Shown here in pieces: positions 36,077 to 44,356 of a DNA stretch of 64,000 nucleotides; the first letter of the stretch is position 1; each line of letters begins with the position of its first letter. Source of the stretch: Acidimicrobiia bacterium (GTDB lineage Bacteria; Actinomycetota; Acidimicrobiia; Acidimicrobiales; Poriferisodalaceae); contig JAJEBN010000024.1 in NCBI GenBank assembly GCA_022822525.1, forward strand, positions 1 to 64,000. The letters are read 5' to 3'. Below the pieces are notes generated by a model, which saw only the letters and a list, made by a program, of their open reading frames with translations, was not told where the DNA came from and ran no database searches. A program made the position numbers and the translations under genes.

Positions 36077-37003
36077 ATGGCGAAACCGAAGATCATTCTC
36101 GACTGCGACCCAGGCCACGACGACGCGGTGGCGATCCTGCTGGCCGCCCGCCAGTGCGAGGTGCTGGCGATCACGACGGTCTCGGGGAACGCCCCGCTCG
36201 CGATGACCACGGCGAACGCGCTGCTGATGTGCCAGCTCGCCGGGCTGGACATTCCGGTGCATGCGGGCGCGGACCGACCGCTGCTCGTACCCGCTGCGCA
36301 CGCCCCTCGTGCCCACGGGGCGACCGGGCTCGACGGACCGCCGCGACCCGATGTGCACCTCGAACCGGCGAGCAACGACGCTGTCGGCTGCATCATCGAG
36401 ACAGCGCGAGCCCACGACGACGTGTGGCTGGTGCCGGTCGGGCCGCTTACCAACATCGCGCTGGCCATCCGCCAAGCGCCCGACATAGTCGAGCGGGTGG
36501 CCGGCATCTCGCTCATGGGCGGCTCTGTCGGGCCGGGCAATGTCACGCCGACCGCCGAGTTCAACATCTGGGCAGATCCTCATGCGGCCCAGATCGTGTT
36601 CGGCGCCGGCGCGCCGCTGGTGCGCATGGCCGGGCTCAACCTCACCCACCAGCTCTGCGTCGGGCCCAACGAGAGCGCAACCCTGCGCGCCAGCGGAGGG
36701 AACGTCGCCGGCTTCGTGGCGGACCTGTTCGACTTCTACCTCGCCGGTTACCGAGAGCGCGCCGGGCTGGATGCCGCGCCCATGCACGACCCCTGCGCAG
36801 TGCTTGCCGTAACCCACCCCGAGCTGTTCACCTTCGGCGCCCGACAGGTCGCCGTGGAGACAATCGGCGAACTCACCCGCGGCATGACCGTCGCCGACGA
36901 GCGGCCCGGCGCCGGCACCATGCCCAACTGCGAAGTCGCCTACAGCCTCAACGCCGCGGCGGCGCTCGAACTCATTATCGACGCCGTTTGCAGTCGCGAC
37001 TGA
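36077..37003 (+). CDS. Inosine-uridine-type nucleoside hydrolase, 308 aa
   Basis: The enzyme hydrolyses the N-glycosidic bond of nucleosides to ribose and base. The Ca2+-binding N-terminal signature DCDPGHDDAVAIL (residues 9-21) is perfect, followed by TTVSGNAPLAMTTANAL, VPVGPLTNIALAIR, SLMGGSVGPGNVTP and EFNIWADPHAAQIVF. The final metal aspartate is in MHDPCAVLAV. The start is the ATG at 36077, 27 bp after the DinB-like gene. Nucleobase specificity cannot be told. Confidence 0.93.
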   Translation: MAKPKIILDCDPGHDDAVAILLAARQCEVLAITTVSGNAPLAMTTANALLMCQLAGLDIPVHAGADRPLLVPAAHAPRAHGATGLDGPPRPDVHLEPASNDAVGCIIETARAHDDVWLVPVGPLTNIALAIRQAPDIVERVAGISLMGGSVGPGNVTPTAEFNIWADPHAAQIVFGAGAPLVRMAGLNLTHQLCVGPNESATLRASGGNVAGFVADLFDFYLAGYRERAGLDAAPMHDPCAVLAVTHPELFTFGARQVAVETIGELTRGMTVADERPGAGTMPNCEVAYSLNAAAALELIIDAVCSRD

Positions 37004-37071
37004 GGCCGCCCGGTTGCCGAACCCGCACCTGTCGCCAACGAGTACCCAATCGGAAGGCACATCTCGGGCGG

Positions 37072-37095
37072 CGGCGAGGCGGCACCTCCTCGCCG
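37072..37095. terminator. GC-rich hairpin between nucleoside hydrolase and selD
   Basis: CGGCGAGG (37072-37079) pairs with CCTCGCCG (37088-37095), loop 8 nt, 46 bp before the selD start. It may end the upstream transcript or attenuate selD. There is no T-run. Confidence 0.35.
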
Positions 37096-37140
37096 ATCGA
37101 CTCAGGCGCTCGGGGCGGCCACGTCGATACCGTTGCCGCT

Positions 37141-38265
37141 GTGCCGACCGACAGCACCGCGAACAGCCCGGCGTTCCGGCTGAGCCAGTACAGCCACGGT
37201 GCGGGCTGAGCGTGCAAGCTCGGACCTTCCGAGCTGGCGCAGGTTCTGCGCCATCTGACTCCCCCGTCGCATCCGGATCTGCTGGTGGGCACCGACACCA
37301 GCGACGATGCTGCCGTGTGGCGCCTCGACGGCGACCGGCTGCTGGTGGCGTCGACTGATTTCTTCGCGCCGATCGTGGACGATGCCCGCACGTGGGGGCG
37401 CATTGCGGCCGCCAACGCCGCGAGCGACATCTACGCCATGGGCGCCAGCCCGCTGTTCGCCCTCAACCTGGCGGCCTGGCCCCGCGATGTGCTCCCGCTG
37501 GACTTGCTGGGCGAGGTGCTCGCCGGCGGCGCTGATGCCGCGGCCGACGGCGGCTGGGTGGTAGCCGGCGGTCACACCATTGACGCACCCGAGCCGCTCT
37601 ACGGAATGTCGGTGACCGGCACCATCGCAGCTGCTGCCGGAGGATTGGGCCTGCTGACCAATGCCGGGGGGCAGCCGGGCCAGGCCCTCGTGCTCACCAA
37701 GCCGCTCGGCACCGGCCTGCTCGCGACTGCGCTGAAGCGTTCCGAACCCGATGCCACTGGGCCCGACGGCAAACTGCATGCGGCCTACGAGGCCGGCGTA
37801 GCCGAGATGTGCCGGCTCAACGACGCGGCCGCCGCCGCTGCCGTCGAGGCAGGTGCCACAGCGGCCACCGATGTGACCGGCTTCGGCCTGCTGGGCCACC
37901 TCGCAGAACTCGCTGCGGCCAGCGGGGCGAGTGCCGAGGTGGATGCAGGCGCTGTGCCACTGCTGCCCGACGTCACCGGGCTCGCAACTGGCGGCTTCGT
38001 GCCCGGAGGCACCGGGCGCAACCTGGATCATCTCGCCGAGCGCATCGACGGCGGCGACGAACTCACTCGCACCGTACTCGGAGACCCGCAGACCTCGGGC
38101 GGTCTGCTGTTCAGCTGCGATCCCGCACGCGCCGATGACGCTGTCCGTGAGCTGCGCGACAACGGCCATTGCGCCGCAGTGATCGGCGAGCTCGCCGACG
38201 GACATTCCGGCACAATCACCATCGCCGGTGCCGTCGCCGGAGACGCCGGACCCTCGTCAGACTGA
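37141..38265 (+). CDS. selD: Selenide, water dikinase with in-frame TGA (selenocysteine) at its active-site cysteine
   Basis: SelD makes selenophosphate from selenide and ATP, the selenium donor for selenocysteyl-tRNA and selenouridine. From the GTG at 37141 the frame reads VPTDSTANSPAFRLSQYSHGAG, then TGA at 37207-37209, then ACKLGPSEL. E. coli SelD has QYSHGAGCGCK here with catalytic Cys17, so codon 23 is selenocysteine, as in many SelD enzymes; the catalytic lysine (ACK) follows. The remainder is intact, with DDAAVW, AANAASDIYAMGASPLFAL, GGHTIDAPEPLYG and ATDVTGFGLLGHLAEL, ending in DPQTSGGLL. The 374-residue length is normal. An internal start at 37285 would lack the entire ATP/selenide site. 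An 8-bp hairpin follows the TGA. Confidence 0.93.
37217..37235 (+). promoter_or_regulatory. SECIS-candidate hairpin in selD
   Basis: AGCTCGGA (37217-37224) and TCCGAGCT (37228-37235) are perfectly complementary around CCT, starting 7 nt after the TGA. The position suits a bacterial SECIS, but the loop has no G at its start and the spacing to the TGA is short, so this element is less canonical than that in the ArsC gene. Confidence 0.5.
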
Positions 38266-38273
38266 GGTTCGCC

Positions 38274-38930
38274 GTGGTCGCGTCAGCCAGCACGACCTGC
38301 GATCTTCGAGCCGCTGTGACCGCCGCAGCGGAATCACCTTCCTCACCAGCACGAGCGCTGCGGCGGGGGGTGTTTCCCGGCTCGTTCAATCCGCCGACGA
38401 CGGCCCATCTCGCCATCAGCGAAGCCGTGTTGGCCCAGCGCAGCCTCGACCTGCTCGTGTGGTCGGTCAGCCGGGTAGCGCTCGCCAAGGAGGACGTGCA
38501 GCGCCCGCGGCTCAACGACCGGATCGCCGTGCTCGAGGAGGTTGCTGCGCCGATCGAGTGGCTCGAGATCGACGTCACCGACGCGCAGTTGCTGTCGGAC
38601 ATCGCTGCCGGTTTCGATGTCATCGTCATGGGCGCGGACAAGTGGCAGCAGATCCACGATCCCATCTTCTACGGCAACGACCCGGCACGCCGCGACGCTT
38701 CCATCGCCGCACTGCCGACCGTCGCCATCGCGGCCCGCCCGCCGCACGACTGCCCCGCCGAGATGGTGCTCGACCTGCCCGACTGGGTGGGCACGGTGTC
38801 GAGCACCCAGGCTCGCACCACCGACCCGGCACTGATGGCACCCGAGGCGGCCCGCTTCGACGCGCAGACCGGCGCGTGGACCGATCCGGCGCGCTATGAG
38901 GCGTGGCTGGCGCGCCAGCGGGAAGACTGA
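38274..38930 (+). CDS. Nicotinate-nucleotide adenylyltransferase-like protein, 218 aa
   Basis: A nucleotidyltransferase-fold protein whose GVFPGSFNPPTTAHLAISEA is the (T/H)xGH-type ATP-binding motif (here TTAH), with the closing VSSTQAR in place of the family ISST-R signature. NadD joins AMP to nicotinate mononucleotide in NAD synthesis. The middle (DVIVMGADKWQQIHDP) resembles NadD's G-D-W region but is divergent, so a related adenylyl- or cytidylyltransferase is possible. The start is uncertain: GTG at 38274 is used, GTG at 38316 is an alternative that removes about 14 weakly conserved residues. It lies 8 bp after selD and is probably co-transcribed. Confidence 0.7.
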   Translation: MVASASTTCDLRAAVTAAAESPSSPARALRRGVFPGSFNPPTTAHLAISEAVLAQRSLDLLVWSVSRVALAKEDVQRPRLNDRIAVLEEVAAPIEWLEIDVTDAQLLSDIAAGFDVIVMGADKWQQIHDPIFYGNDPARRDASIAALPTVAIAARPPHDCPAEMVLDLPDWVGTVSSTQARTTDPALMAPEAARFDAQTGAWTDPARYEAWLARQRED

Positions 38931-38938
38931 AGAGCACT

Positions 38939-39916
38939 ATGGACGAAATCCTCGACGTCGACCTGATGGCTTTCGAAAGCGGTTCGCCGACCCAGCGCAG
39001 GGCAGTCACCGATGGGGTCATGTCCAGCCTGCGAACGGGCTTCGTCTATACCGCTCACGACCTGCCGGGTGGCCTGCTGGATGACGCATACGAGGTGCTG
39101 GGCCGCTTCTTTGCGCTCGAACCCGACGCCAAGATGCGCTGCGTCGACGTGGAGTCGTTCGGCGCCCGGGGCTACACCGGTGCCCTCACCGAAACGGCCG
39201 CCATCTCGGACCTGCCCGACTGGAAGGAGATGTTCAACTGGAGCGATCTCCCCCCAGCAGGCCACCCGCTCACAGTCAAGCACAGCCGCTGGTACCGGCC
39301 CTCGATCTTTCCCGATGGCGACATCGACGGCGCCGGTTCAATCCTCACCGAATTCCACCGGCGGCTCGTTGAGCTGCAGCGACGTTTTCTGCGCGTCATC
39401 GCCGAGGGCATCGGCGCTCACGAGACCTACTTCGACAGGATGACCACCTACGGCACGCACCTCAGCCGGGCCATCCACTACCCGCCGATGTCGCATGCCC
39501 CCAGCGGCGGCAGCGAAGGCCACGTCTGGGCCGACGAGCACGCCGACATCAACCTCATCACCGCCCTGCCCCGGGCCACCGACCGCGGGCTGCAGGTGCG
39601 CATCGACGGCGAATGGACCGATGCCGCCCCGCCCGAGGATCACGTCATCATCAACTCGGGCATCATGCTGGAGCACGTCACCAATGGCCTGATCGGTGCC
39701 GGCTGGCACCGCGTCAAGGCCGACCCGGACCAGCACACCAGCCGGCTCAGCGTGGTCCAGTTCTGCCACCCTCGCCCGTCCACCATCCTGGTACCGGCGC
39801 CCTCCACCGTCAGCGCCGAACGGCCCTGCCGTTACGAGGCCGTCTCGGCCGAGGACCGGCTCGAAGAGGTGATCTGGGAGATCAATCTCATCCCTGACGC
39901 CCGCCGCGTCGACTGA
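38939..39916 (+). CDS. Isopenicillin-N-synthase-like Fe(II)/2OG oxygenase, 325 aa
   Basis: An N-terminal DIOX_N-like region (LRTGFVYTAHDLP) precedes the jelly-roll domain. Iron ligands fit His201 and Asp203 (DEHADINLI) and His257 (GWHRV), with the co-substrate arginine in SRLSVVQFCHP. This is the IPNS/2OG-oxygenase superfamily used for many hydroxylations; the substrate is unknown. The ATG at 38939 is 8 bp after the previous gene, so it is the last gene of the selD-nadD-like string before a convergent gene. Confidence 0.85.
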   Translation: MDEILDVDLMAFESGSPTQRRAVTDGVMSSLRTGFVYTAHDLPGGLLDDAYEVLGRFFALEPDAKMRCVDVESFGARGYTGALTETAAISDLPDWKEMFNWSDLPPAGHPLTVKHSRWYRPSIFPDGDIDGAGSILTEFHRRLVELQRRFLRVIAEGIGAHETYFDRMTTYGTHLSRAIHYPPMSHAPSGGSEGHVWADEHADINLITALPRATDRGLQVRIDGEWTDAAPPEDHVIINSGIMLEHVTNGLIGAGWHRVKADPDQHTSRLSVVQFCHPRPSTILVPAPSTVSAERPCRYEAVSAEDRLEEVIWEINLIPDARRVD

Positions 39917-39935
39917 ACACGGCCGAACGCGACTG

Positions 39936-39954
39936 AGCCGACCGCAGATCGGCT
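39936..39954. terminator. Hairpin between convergent genes
   Basis: AGCCGA (39936-39941) pairs with TCGGCT (39949-39954), loop 7 nt, in the 40-bp gap between the oxygenase and the mycothione reductase genes. Confidence 0.4.
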
Positions 39955-39956
39955 GG

Positions 39957-41393
39957 CTAGAGCTCGAGCAGGGCGTTCTCGACGACCTCGGTCAGCGCCG
40001 GGTGGATGTAGAACTGCTCGTGGGCCATCTGGTCGACCGTCTGGCCGAACGCCATGCCTTGGATCAGCTGCTGGATCAGGGTGGATGCCTGCGGCCCGAT
40101 GATGTGTGCGCCGAGCAACTGGCGGGTCTCTGCATGCGCGATGAGCTTCGCGAAGCTGGCGGTGTCCTCCATCGCCCAGCCGTATGCCGTGTGGCCGAAG
40201 GGCTTGTTCGCCACCGAGATCGGCAGGCCCTGCGCCCTGGCGTCTCGCTCGGTGAGGCCGACCGACGCGACCTGAGGGTGCGAGAACACGGCATGGGGAA
40301 CCAGGTCCTCCCGGACGGTGCGCATAGGACCGTCGACCTCGCCCTCGGCCACCAGCAGGTTGTGACGCAAGGCACGCACCTGCGCATTGGCGAGGTGCTT
40401 GAGCTGGATCTCGCTCGACAGGTCGCCGAAGGCCCACACGCCGGGTGCCGAGGTACGGAAGAATTCGTCGGTCAGCACACGGCCGTCGGCGTCATCCACT
40501 CCTGCAAGGTCGAGGGCGAGCTGGTCGCCGTTGGGCACTCGCCCAGTGGCGACCAGCAGCACATCGGCACTCACCGACTCGGCTCGGCCCCCGCGGGTGA
40601 ACTCGACCGTGTAGCTGTTGCCGCGGCCGCTCGGCGAGCCATCGTTGGCGTACACAAAATCCGCGGCTGCGCCGCGCACTGAGGTCACCGTTGCGTCGAG
40701 GCGCAGGTCGAAGTGGCGCTGGGCCGCCGTGGTGAACGCCGCAGACACATCGTCATCCTCGGCCCGCAGCAGTCGCCCGCTGCGGTTGACCACCGTGACC
40801 TCGGTTCCCAGCGCCGAGAACACATAGCCCAGCTCGCAGGCGATGTACCCGCCGCCGAGCACGATCATCGAGGACGGCAGTGAGTCCAGCCGCATCACGG
40901 TGTCGGAGGTGTGGAACGGCACCGTGCCGAGGCCGCGGTACGGCGGCAGAAAGGCCCGGGCGCCAGCGCCGAGCACCACATGCCGCCCCGACACCGACTC
41001 GGTGCTGCCGTCGCCCATCCGTACGGCCAGGCGCCGGTCGCTCACAAAGCGAGCGTCGCCCTCGAACACGGTGACATTGGGGCACTCGGCACCGGAGCGG
41101 TAATCGCGCCCGCCTCTGGCGATGGGGTCAATGCGGCCGAAGACGCGATCCCGGATGGCAGGCCAGTCGGCGCTGTCGAAACTGGCGGCGATGCCGTAGT
41201 CGTCCGCCGTCGCAATGGTGTCGGCAACATCGGCTGCGTACACGAACATCTTGGAAGGGATGCAGCCCACATTCAGGCAGGTACCGCCGAACGTGCCGCG
41301 TTCGACGATCGCAATCGACCAGTCGTCGAACTCGGGACCGGGAATGGAATTGGCCGAGCCGGTGCCGACGATGACCAAGTCGAAATCTGCCAT
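39957..41393 (-). CDS. mtr: Mycothione reductase, 478 aa
   Basis: This flavoprotein disulfide reductase returns mycothione (MSSM) to mycothiol with NADPH and is a hallmark of actinomycetes. The FAD site is DLVIVGTGSANSIP (the GTGS-NS variant typical of this enzyme rather than of lipoamide dehydrogenase). The redox disulfide is Cys39/Cys44 in GGTCLNVGCIPSK. The NAD(P)H site is VLGGGYIACELGYVF, and the C-terminal HPALTEVVENALLEL supplies the catalytic His-Glu pair. I chose the ATG at 41393. A mycothiol system may serve as reductant for the ArsC selenoprotein (inference). Confidence 0.9.
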   Translation of the reverse strand: MADFDLVIVGTGSANSIPGPEFDDWSIAIVERGTFGGTCLNVGCIPSKMFVYAADVADTIATADDYGIAASFDSADWPAIRDRVFGRIDPIARGGRDYRSGAECPNVTVFEGDARFVSDRRLAVRMGDGSTESVSGRHVVLGAGARAFLPPYRGLGTVPFHTSDTVMRLDSLPSSMIVLGGGYIACELGYVFSALGTEVTVVNRSGRLLRAEDDDVSAAFTTAAQRHFDLRLDATVTSVRGAAADFVYANDGSPSGRGNSYTVEFTRGGRAESVSADVLLVATGRVPNGDQLALDLAGVDDADGRVLTDEFFRTSAPGVWAFGDLSSEIQLKHLANAQVRALRHNLLVAEGEVDGPMRTVREDLVPHAVFSHPQVASVGLTERDARAQGLPISVANKPFGHTAYGWAMEDTASFAKLIAHAETRQLLGAHIIGPQASTLIQQLIQGMAFGQTVDQMAHEQFYIHPALTEVVENALLEL

Positions 41394-41437
41394 GTGCGCA
41401 GTCAATCAGCGCTTCTCGCCAAGAGCAGCGACCGGCC

Positions 41438-42742
41438 TCACACCAGCGCTTGGTACACGAGCGCCTTCAGCTCAGGGCGGATCGGGTGGACGCTCGAGGG
41501 CAGCAGCTGCGTCAGGAAGACGACGGTGATGTCCTCGACGGGATCCACCCAGAACGCCGTCGACGCAGCCCCTCCCCAGGCGAACTCGCCCTTGCTGGAG
41601 ACCACCTTTGCCTTGGCGGGATCGAGCACCACCGAGAAGCCCAAGCCGAAGCCGACACCGTCGAAAGCTGCCTCAGAGAACAGTGCCCGGCCGCACTCGG
41701 TGAGATCGGTCCCGCCCGGCAGGTGATTGCTGGCCATGAACTCGAGGGTTCGCCGTCCGATGACGCGAGCACCGTCCAGCTCGCCGCCGTTGCGCAGCAT
41801 CTGCGTGAAGCGGTGGTAGTCCCCCATGGTCGAGACAAGACCGCCGCCGCCGGAGAGGATCTTGGGCGGTCCCAGGTAGGCCGACTTGTGTGGGTCATCC
41901 ATCAGCGTGCGCGCCAAGCCCGGGTCGTCGGGCCGGTACGCCGGCATCGTCGGCCCGGTGTTGCCAGCCGCCTCGCGTGCCGCCAGCGCTGCCGTGGTGT
42001 AGTTGGCCGCAAAGCGCTCGATGTCGGCTTCTGGCACTTGGAAGCCTGTGTCGGTCATGCCGAGCGGCCCGGTCACGTGCTCGATGAGGTACTCGTCGAG
42101 CGGCTGGCCCGAGACCAGCTCGACGACGCGGCCCAGGACATCGGTGGAGTAGCTGTAGTTCCACTCGGTGCCCGGATCGAACAGCAGCGGCAGCGAGGCG
42201 AGCGCCTCGCAGGTCTCCTCGAGGTTGCCGGGCGCGCCCCAGTTGAAGCCGTTCGCCCGGTAGAGGGCATCCACCTCGTTCGCGAAGTGGAAGTCGTAGG
42301 TCAGGCCCGAGGTGTGGGTCAGCAGGCTGTGGACGGTCACCTCGCTGGCCGGCTCGCGGGTCTGATACTGCATCACATTGCCCCCCGCAAAGACCCGGGC
42401 ACGCGCGAAGTCCGGAATCCAGCGCGAGATCGGGTCCTTGAGCTGGAAGCAGCCCTGCTCGTACAGCTGCATGGCGGCGATCGACACGATGGGCTTGGTC
42501 ATCGAGTAGATGCGGAAAATGGTGTCGGAGGTGACCGGCAGCGATCGCTCGCAATCACGCTCGCCGTAGCGGTGGGTGTACGCGATGCGGCCGCCGCGGC
42601 TCACCAGCACCGAAACGCCCGGCAGGCGCCCGTCGTCGACGTAGCGATCGAGATGGGCTGCAATGCGCTCCAGCCGCTGGACGTCGAAGCCCACCTCAGC
42701 CGGCTCGACGTCTGGCTCGATGTCTGGCTTGATCGATCCCAT
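41438..42742 (-). CDS. Class C beta-lactamase-like serine hydrolase, 434 aa
   Basis: The serine-hydrolase motif S-x-x-K is SMTK (Ser80, Lys83), followed by the Tyr motif in WNYSYSTDVLGR and a glycine-rich GGGGLVSTMGDY. These mark the beta-lactamase/transpeptidase-like family (EstB/penicillin-binding-protein 4*). Members are mostly esterases or peptidases rather than resistance enzymes. No signal peptide is apparent from the chosen ATG at 42742, so it is probably cytoplasmic. The longer in-frame sequence upstream (to 43006) is not family-like and runs through the promoter region. Confidence 0.88.
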   Translation of the reverse strand: MGSIKPDIEPDVEPAEVGFDVQRLERIAAHLDRYVDDGRLPGVSVLVSRGGRIAYTHRYGERDCERSLPVTSDTIFRIYSMTKPIVSIAAMQLYEQGCFQLKDPISRWIPDFARARVFAGGNVMQYQTREPASEVTVHSLLTHTSGLTYDFHFANEVDALYRANGFNWGAPGNLEETCEALASLPLLFDPGTEWNYSYSTDVLGRVVELVSGQPLDEYLIEHVTGPLGMTDTGFQVPEADIERFAANYTTAALAAREAAGNTGPTMPAYRPDDPGLARTLMDDPHKSAYLGPPKILSGGGGLVSTMGDYHRFTQMLRNGGELDGARVIGRRTLEFMASNHLPGGTDLTECGRALFSEAAFDGVGFGLGFSVVLDPAKAKVVSSKGEFAWGGAASTAFWVDPVEDITVVFLTQLLPSSVHPIRPELKALVYQALV

Positions 42743-43057
42743 CACGGTCTCCAATCCGGCGTGCTGCGCGCCGTCGCAGGCTACGCCGCACGCACCTGCC
42801 AGATGCATCGGCGCGCCGCGCCAGACTGGCCCGCAGTGGAACACATGCCCGCCGCAGCATTCAGTCCCGCAGCGGCACACGAACTCACAGCCAGAGGCAG
42901 ATTTCCAAACTACACAAAACCGATGTAAATAGATTGAGAATAAAGCTCTTGACAGCAGGTAAGCAACCGCAACTAGAGTGCCGCAGACCCTCCGGACGCT
43001 CGGCAATGCGACCCAGGGCTTCCGGGATCAAGCGATGCAGCGAAAGGTGAAGCGCCT
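42743..43057. other. Divergent 315-bp promoter region, A+T-rich in its right half
   Basis: This lies between the divergent serine hydrolase and the hypothetical gene at 43058. Positions 42900-42960 drop sharply in G+C and contain AAATAGATTGAGAATAAAG. A promoter for the rightward gene is annotated separately. No protein-coding gene is supported. Confidence 0.6.
42949..42979 (+). promoter_or_regulatory. Sigma-70-like promoter candidate
   Basis: TTGACA (42949-42954) is a perfect -35 hexamer, followed after 19 bp by TAGAGT (42974-42979) as a -10. The spacing is slightly long. It lies about 80 bp before the gene at 43058. Confidence 0.4.
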
Positions 43058-43444
43058 GTGAAGACCACGCATGAATTCTGTTTATTTGTCGACGGCGCCG
43101 AACTCTCCGTGTCCTCCGTCGCGGAGCAGCTCGATCGCGCTGGGTACACGCACCCCGCTGCTGCGGTCAGCGGCGGCATCCAAGCCCTCGTGTTCGTCAG
43201 GGCAGCGGATCGGCTCGCCGATGCCGTCGAGGCGGTCGCGTCAGATGCCGAACAGATCGAGGGTGTCAGCATCGCTCGTGAATTCCGCACCGGTGCGGCG
43301 GCGGCTTTCGACCCCCGAACGCTGGACTCCTTGAGCCTGTGCGACGAGACCGCAGGGGCTGAGACAACCAGCACGGCACCAACGCGGCCCGCTCGGCGAG
43401 CCAGGCGTGCACGGCATCACAGCGCGGCGATCTCGCTCACCTAG
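43058..43444 (+). CDS. Hypothetical protein, 128 aa
   Basis: I do not recognise this protein. It reads from a GTG at 43058 (an AAAGGTG-like ribosome site upstream) and has a compact N-terminal part (about 1-80: FCLFVDGAELSVSSVAEQLD, VRAADRLADAVEAVASD) that could form a small alpha/beta fold. A low-complexity, arginine-rich tail follows (PTRPARRARRARHH). The clear promoter, start site and codon use like its neighbours suggest it is real. It lies 65 bp before a histidine phosphatase gene. Confidence 0.55.
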   Translation: MKTTHEFCLFVDGAELSVSSVAEQLDRAGYTHPAAAVSGGIQALVFVRAADRLADAVEAVASDAEQIEGVSIAREFRTGAAAAFDPRTLDSLSLCDETAGAETTSTAPTRPARRARRARHHSAAISLT

Positions 43445-43508
43445 AGGCCCAGCGACCTCGGGGCAACAACGTGCCGTGCGAGGTCGCACCTAGAGTTCTG
43501 CGGTGTGG

Positions 43509-44207
43509 ATGTCAGCGGCAGGCGAGATGGCTGAACAGGAACTGCTCTCGCGCTTGGTGATCGTCCGCCATGGCGAGTCGGTGGCGATGGCCGAAGGCAT
43601 CGTCGGCGGACCCAACGGATGCCGCGGTCTCACCGAGCGAGGCCGCGCGCAGGCCGCCGCGTTGCGGGACAGGTTCGCCGCGGGCCGTGAGCCGGCCGTG
43701 GAGGTCGTGTACTCCTCTCCGCTGCCGAGGGCACGCGAGACCACCGAGATCGTTCTGCCGGCGCTGGGCAGCGGCGCCGAGCGCGGCAAGCTCGACGTGC
43801 ATATCCACGACGACCTCGAGGAAATGCGCCTCACCCCCGCCGACGGCATGACCTGGGACGCCGCACGAGAGCACTTCGGGTTCGTGCAGCCGATGAACGA
43901 GCCGTACGCCGAGGTGATCCCGGGCGGCGAGAGCCGTGCGGGCTTCCGCCACCGCGTCGCAAAAGCACTGAACGACATCGCTGCGGCGCACCCGGCCAAG
44001 ACCGTGTTCCTGGGATGCCACGGAGGCATCACCTCCGCCGCAATGGCGATGGCCTTCGGTATCGCGCCCAGCCACCGGGGTGTCGGCGTAGTCACGGCAG
44101 TGACGTCGATCACCGAACTGGAGCTGCTTGCTTTCGAGGGGCGGCGCCTGTGGCAGGTTCGGCGATTCAACGACGCCGCGCATCTCGCTGCGGTCGAGGC
44201 AGCCTGA
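43509..44207 (+). CDS. Histidine-phosphatase-family protein, 232 aa
   Basis: This is a phosphoglycerate-mutase-like histidine phosphatase with the catalytic LVIVRHGESVAM (H in RHG), the second arginine/acid site in VYSSPLPRARETTEIV, and the second catalytic histidine in FLGCHGGITSAAMAM. Members dephosphorylate sugar phosphates, glucosyl-phosphoglycerate, alpha-ribazole phosphate or proteins; the substrate here is unknown. Several starts are close together (GTG 43503, ATG 43509, ATG 43527); the shortest begins MAEQELLSRLVIV. Confidence 0.88.
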   Translation: MSAAGEMAEQELLSRLVIVRHGESVAMAEGIVGGPNGCRGLTERGRAQAAALRDRFAAGREPAVEVVYSSPLPRARETTEIVLPALGSGAERGKLDVHIHDDLEEMRLTPADGMTWDAAREHFGFVQPMNEPYAEVIPGGESRAGFRHRVAKALNDIAAAHPAKTVFLGCHGGITSAAMAMAFGIAPSHRGVGVVTAVTSITELELLAFEGRRLWQVRRFNDAAHLAAVEAA

Positions 44208-44287
44208 GCTGCTGCGTGCGACGGGGCAGCATCGCCAACCGCCGCAACGCTCTAAGTTGGCATTGCCTGTGTTGTCCGGCGCTGGGC

Positions 44288-44331
44288 TGTCGGACACTGG
44301 GGTGTCGGACATTGGGGTGTCGGACACTGGG
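44288..44331. promoter_or_regulatory. Three 15-bp tandem operator-like repeats TGTCNGACA
   Basis: TGTCGGACACTGGGG (44288-44302), TGTCGGACATTGGGG (44303-44317) and a third partial copy (44318-44331) lie head to tail, ending 25 bp before the start codon of the NicX-like gene. Each contains the palindrome TGTC-G-GACA. The 15-bp period and position suggest cooperative binding of a regulator across the promoter or leader. Confidence 0.65.
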
Positions 44332-44356
44332 CCCATGAACATGTGGGGAGGACCGG

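Noticed and set aside
37004-37140. tRNA-Sec or other tRNA before selD
   Set aside because: Only a simple hairpin is visible; no T-loop motif or CCA end was found there or elsewhere in the window.
37285-38265. SelD starting at 37285
   Set aside because: It would lose the conserved QYSHGAG-x-x-K active site found directly upstream in frame.
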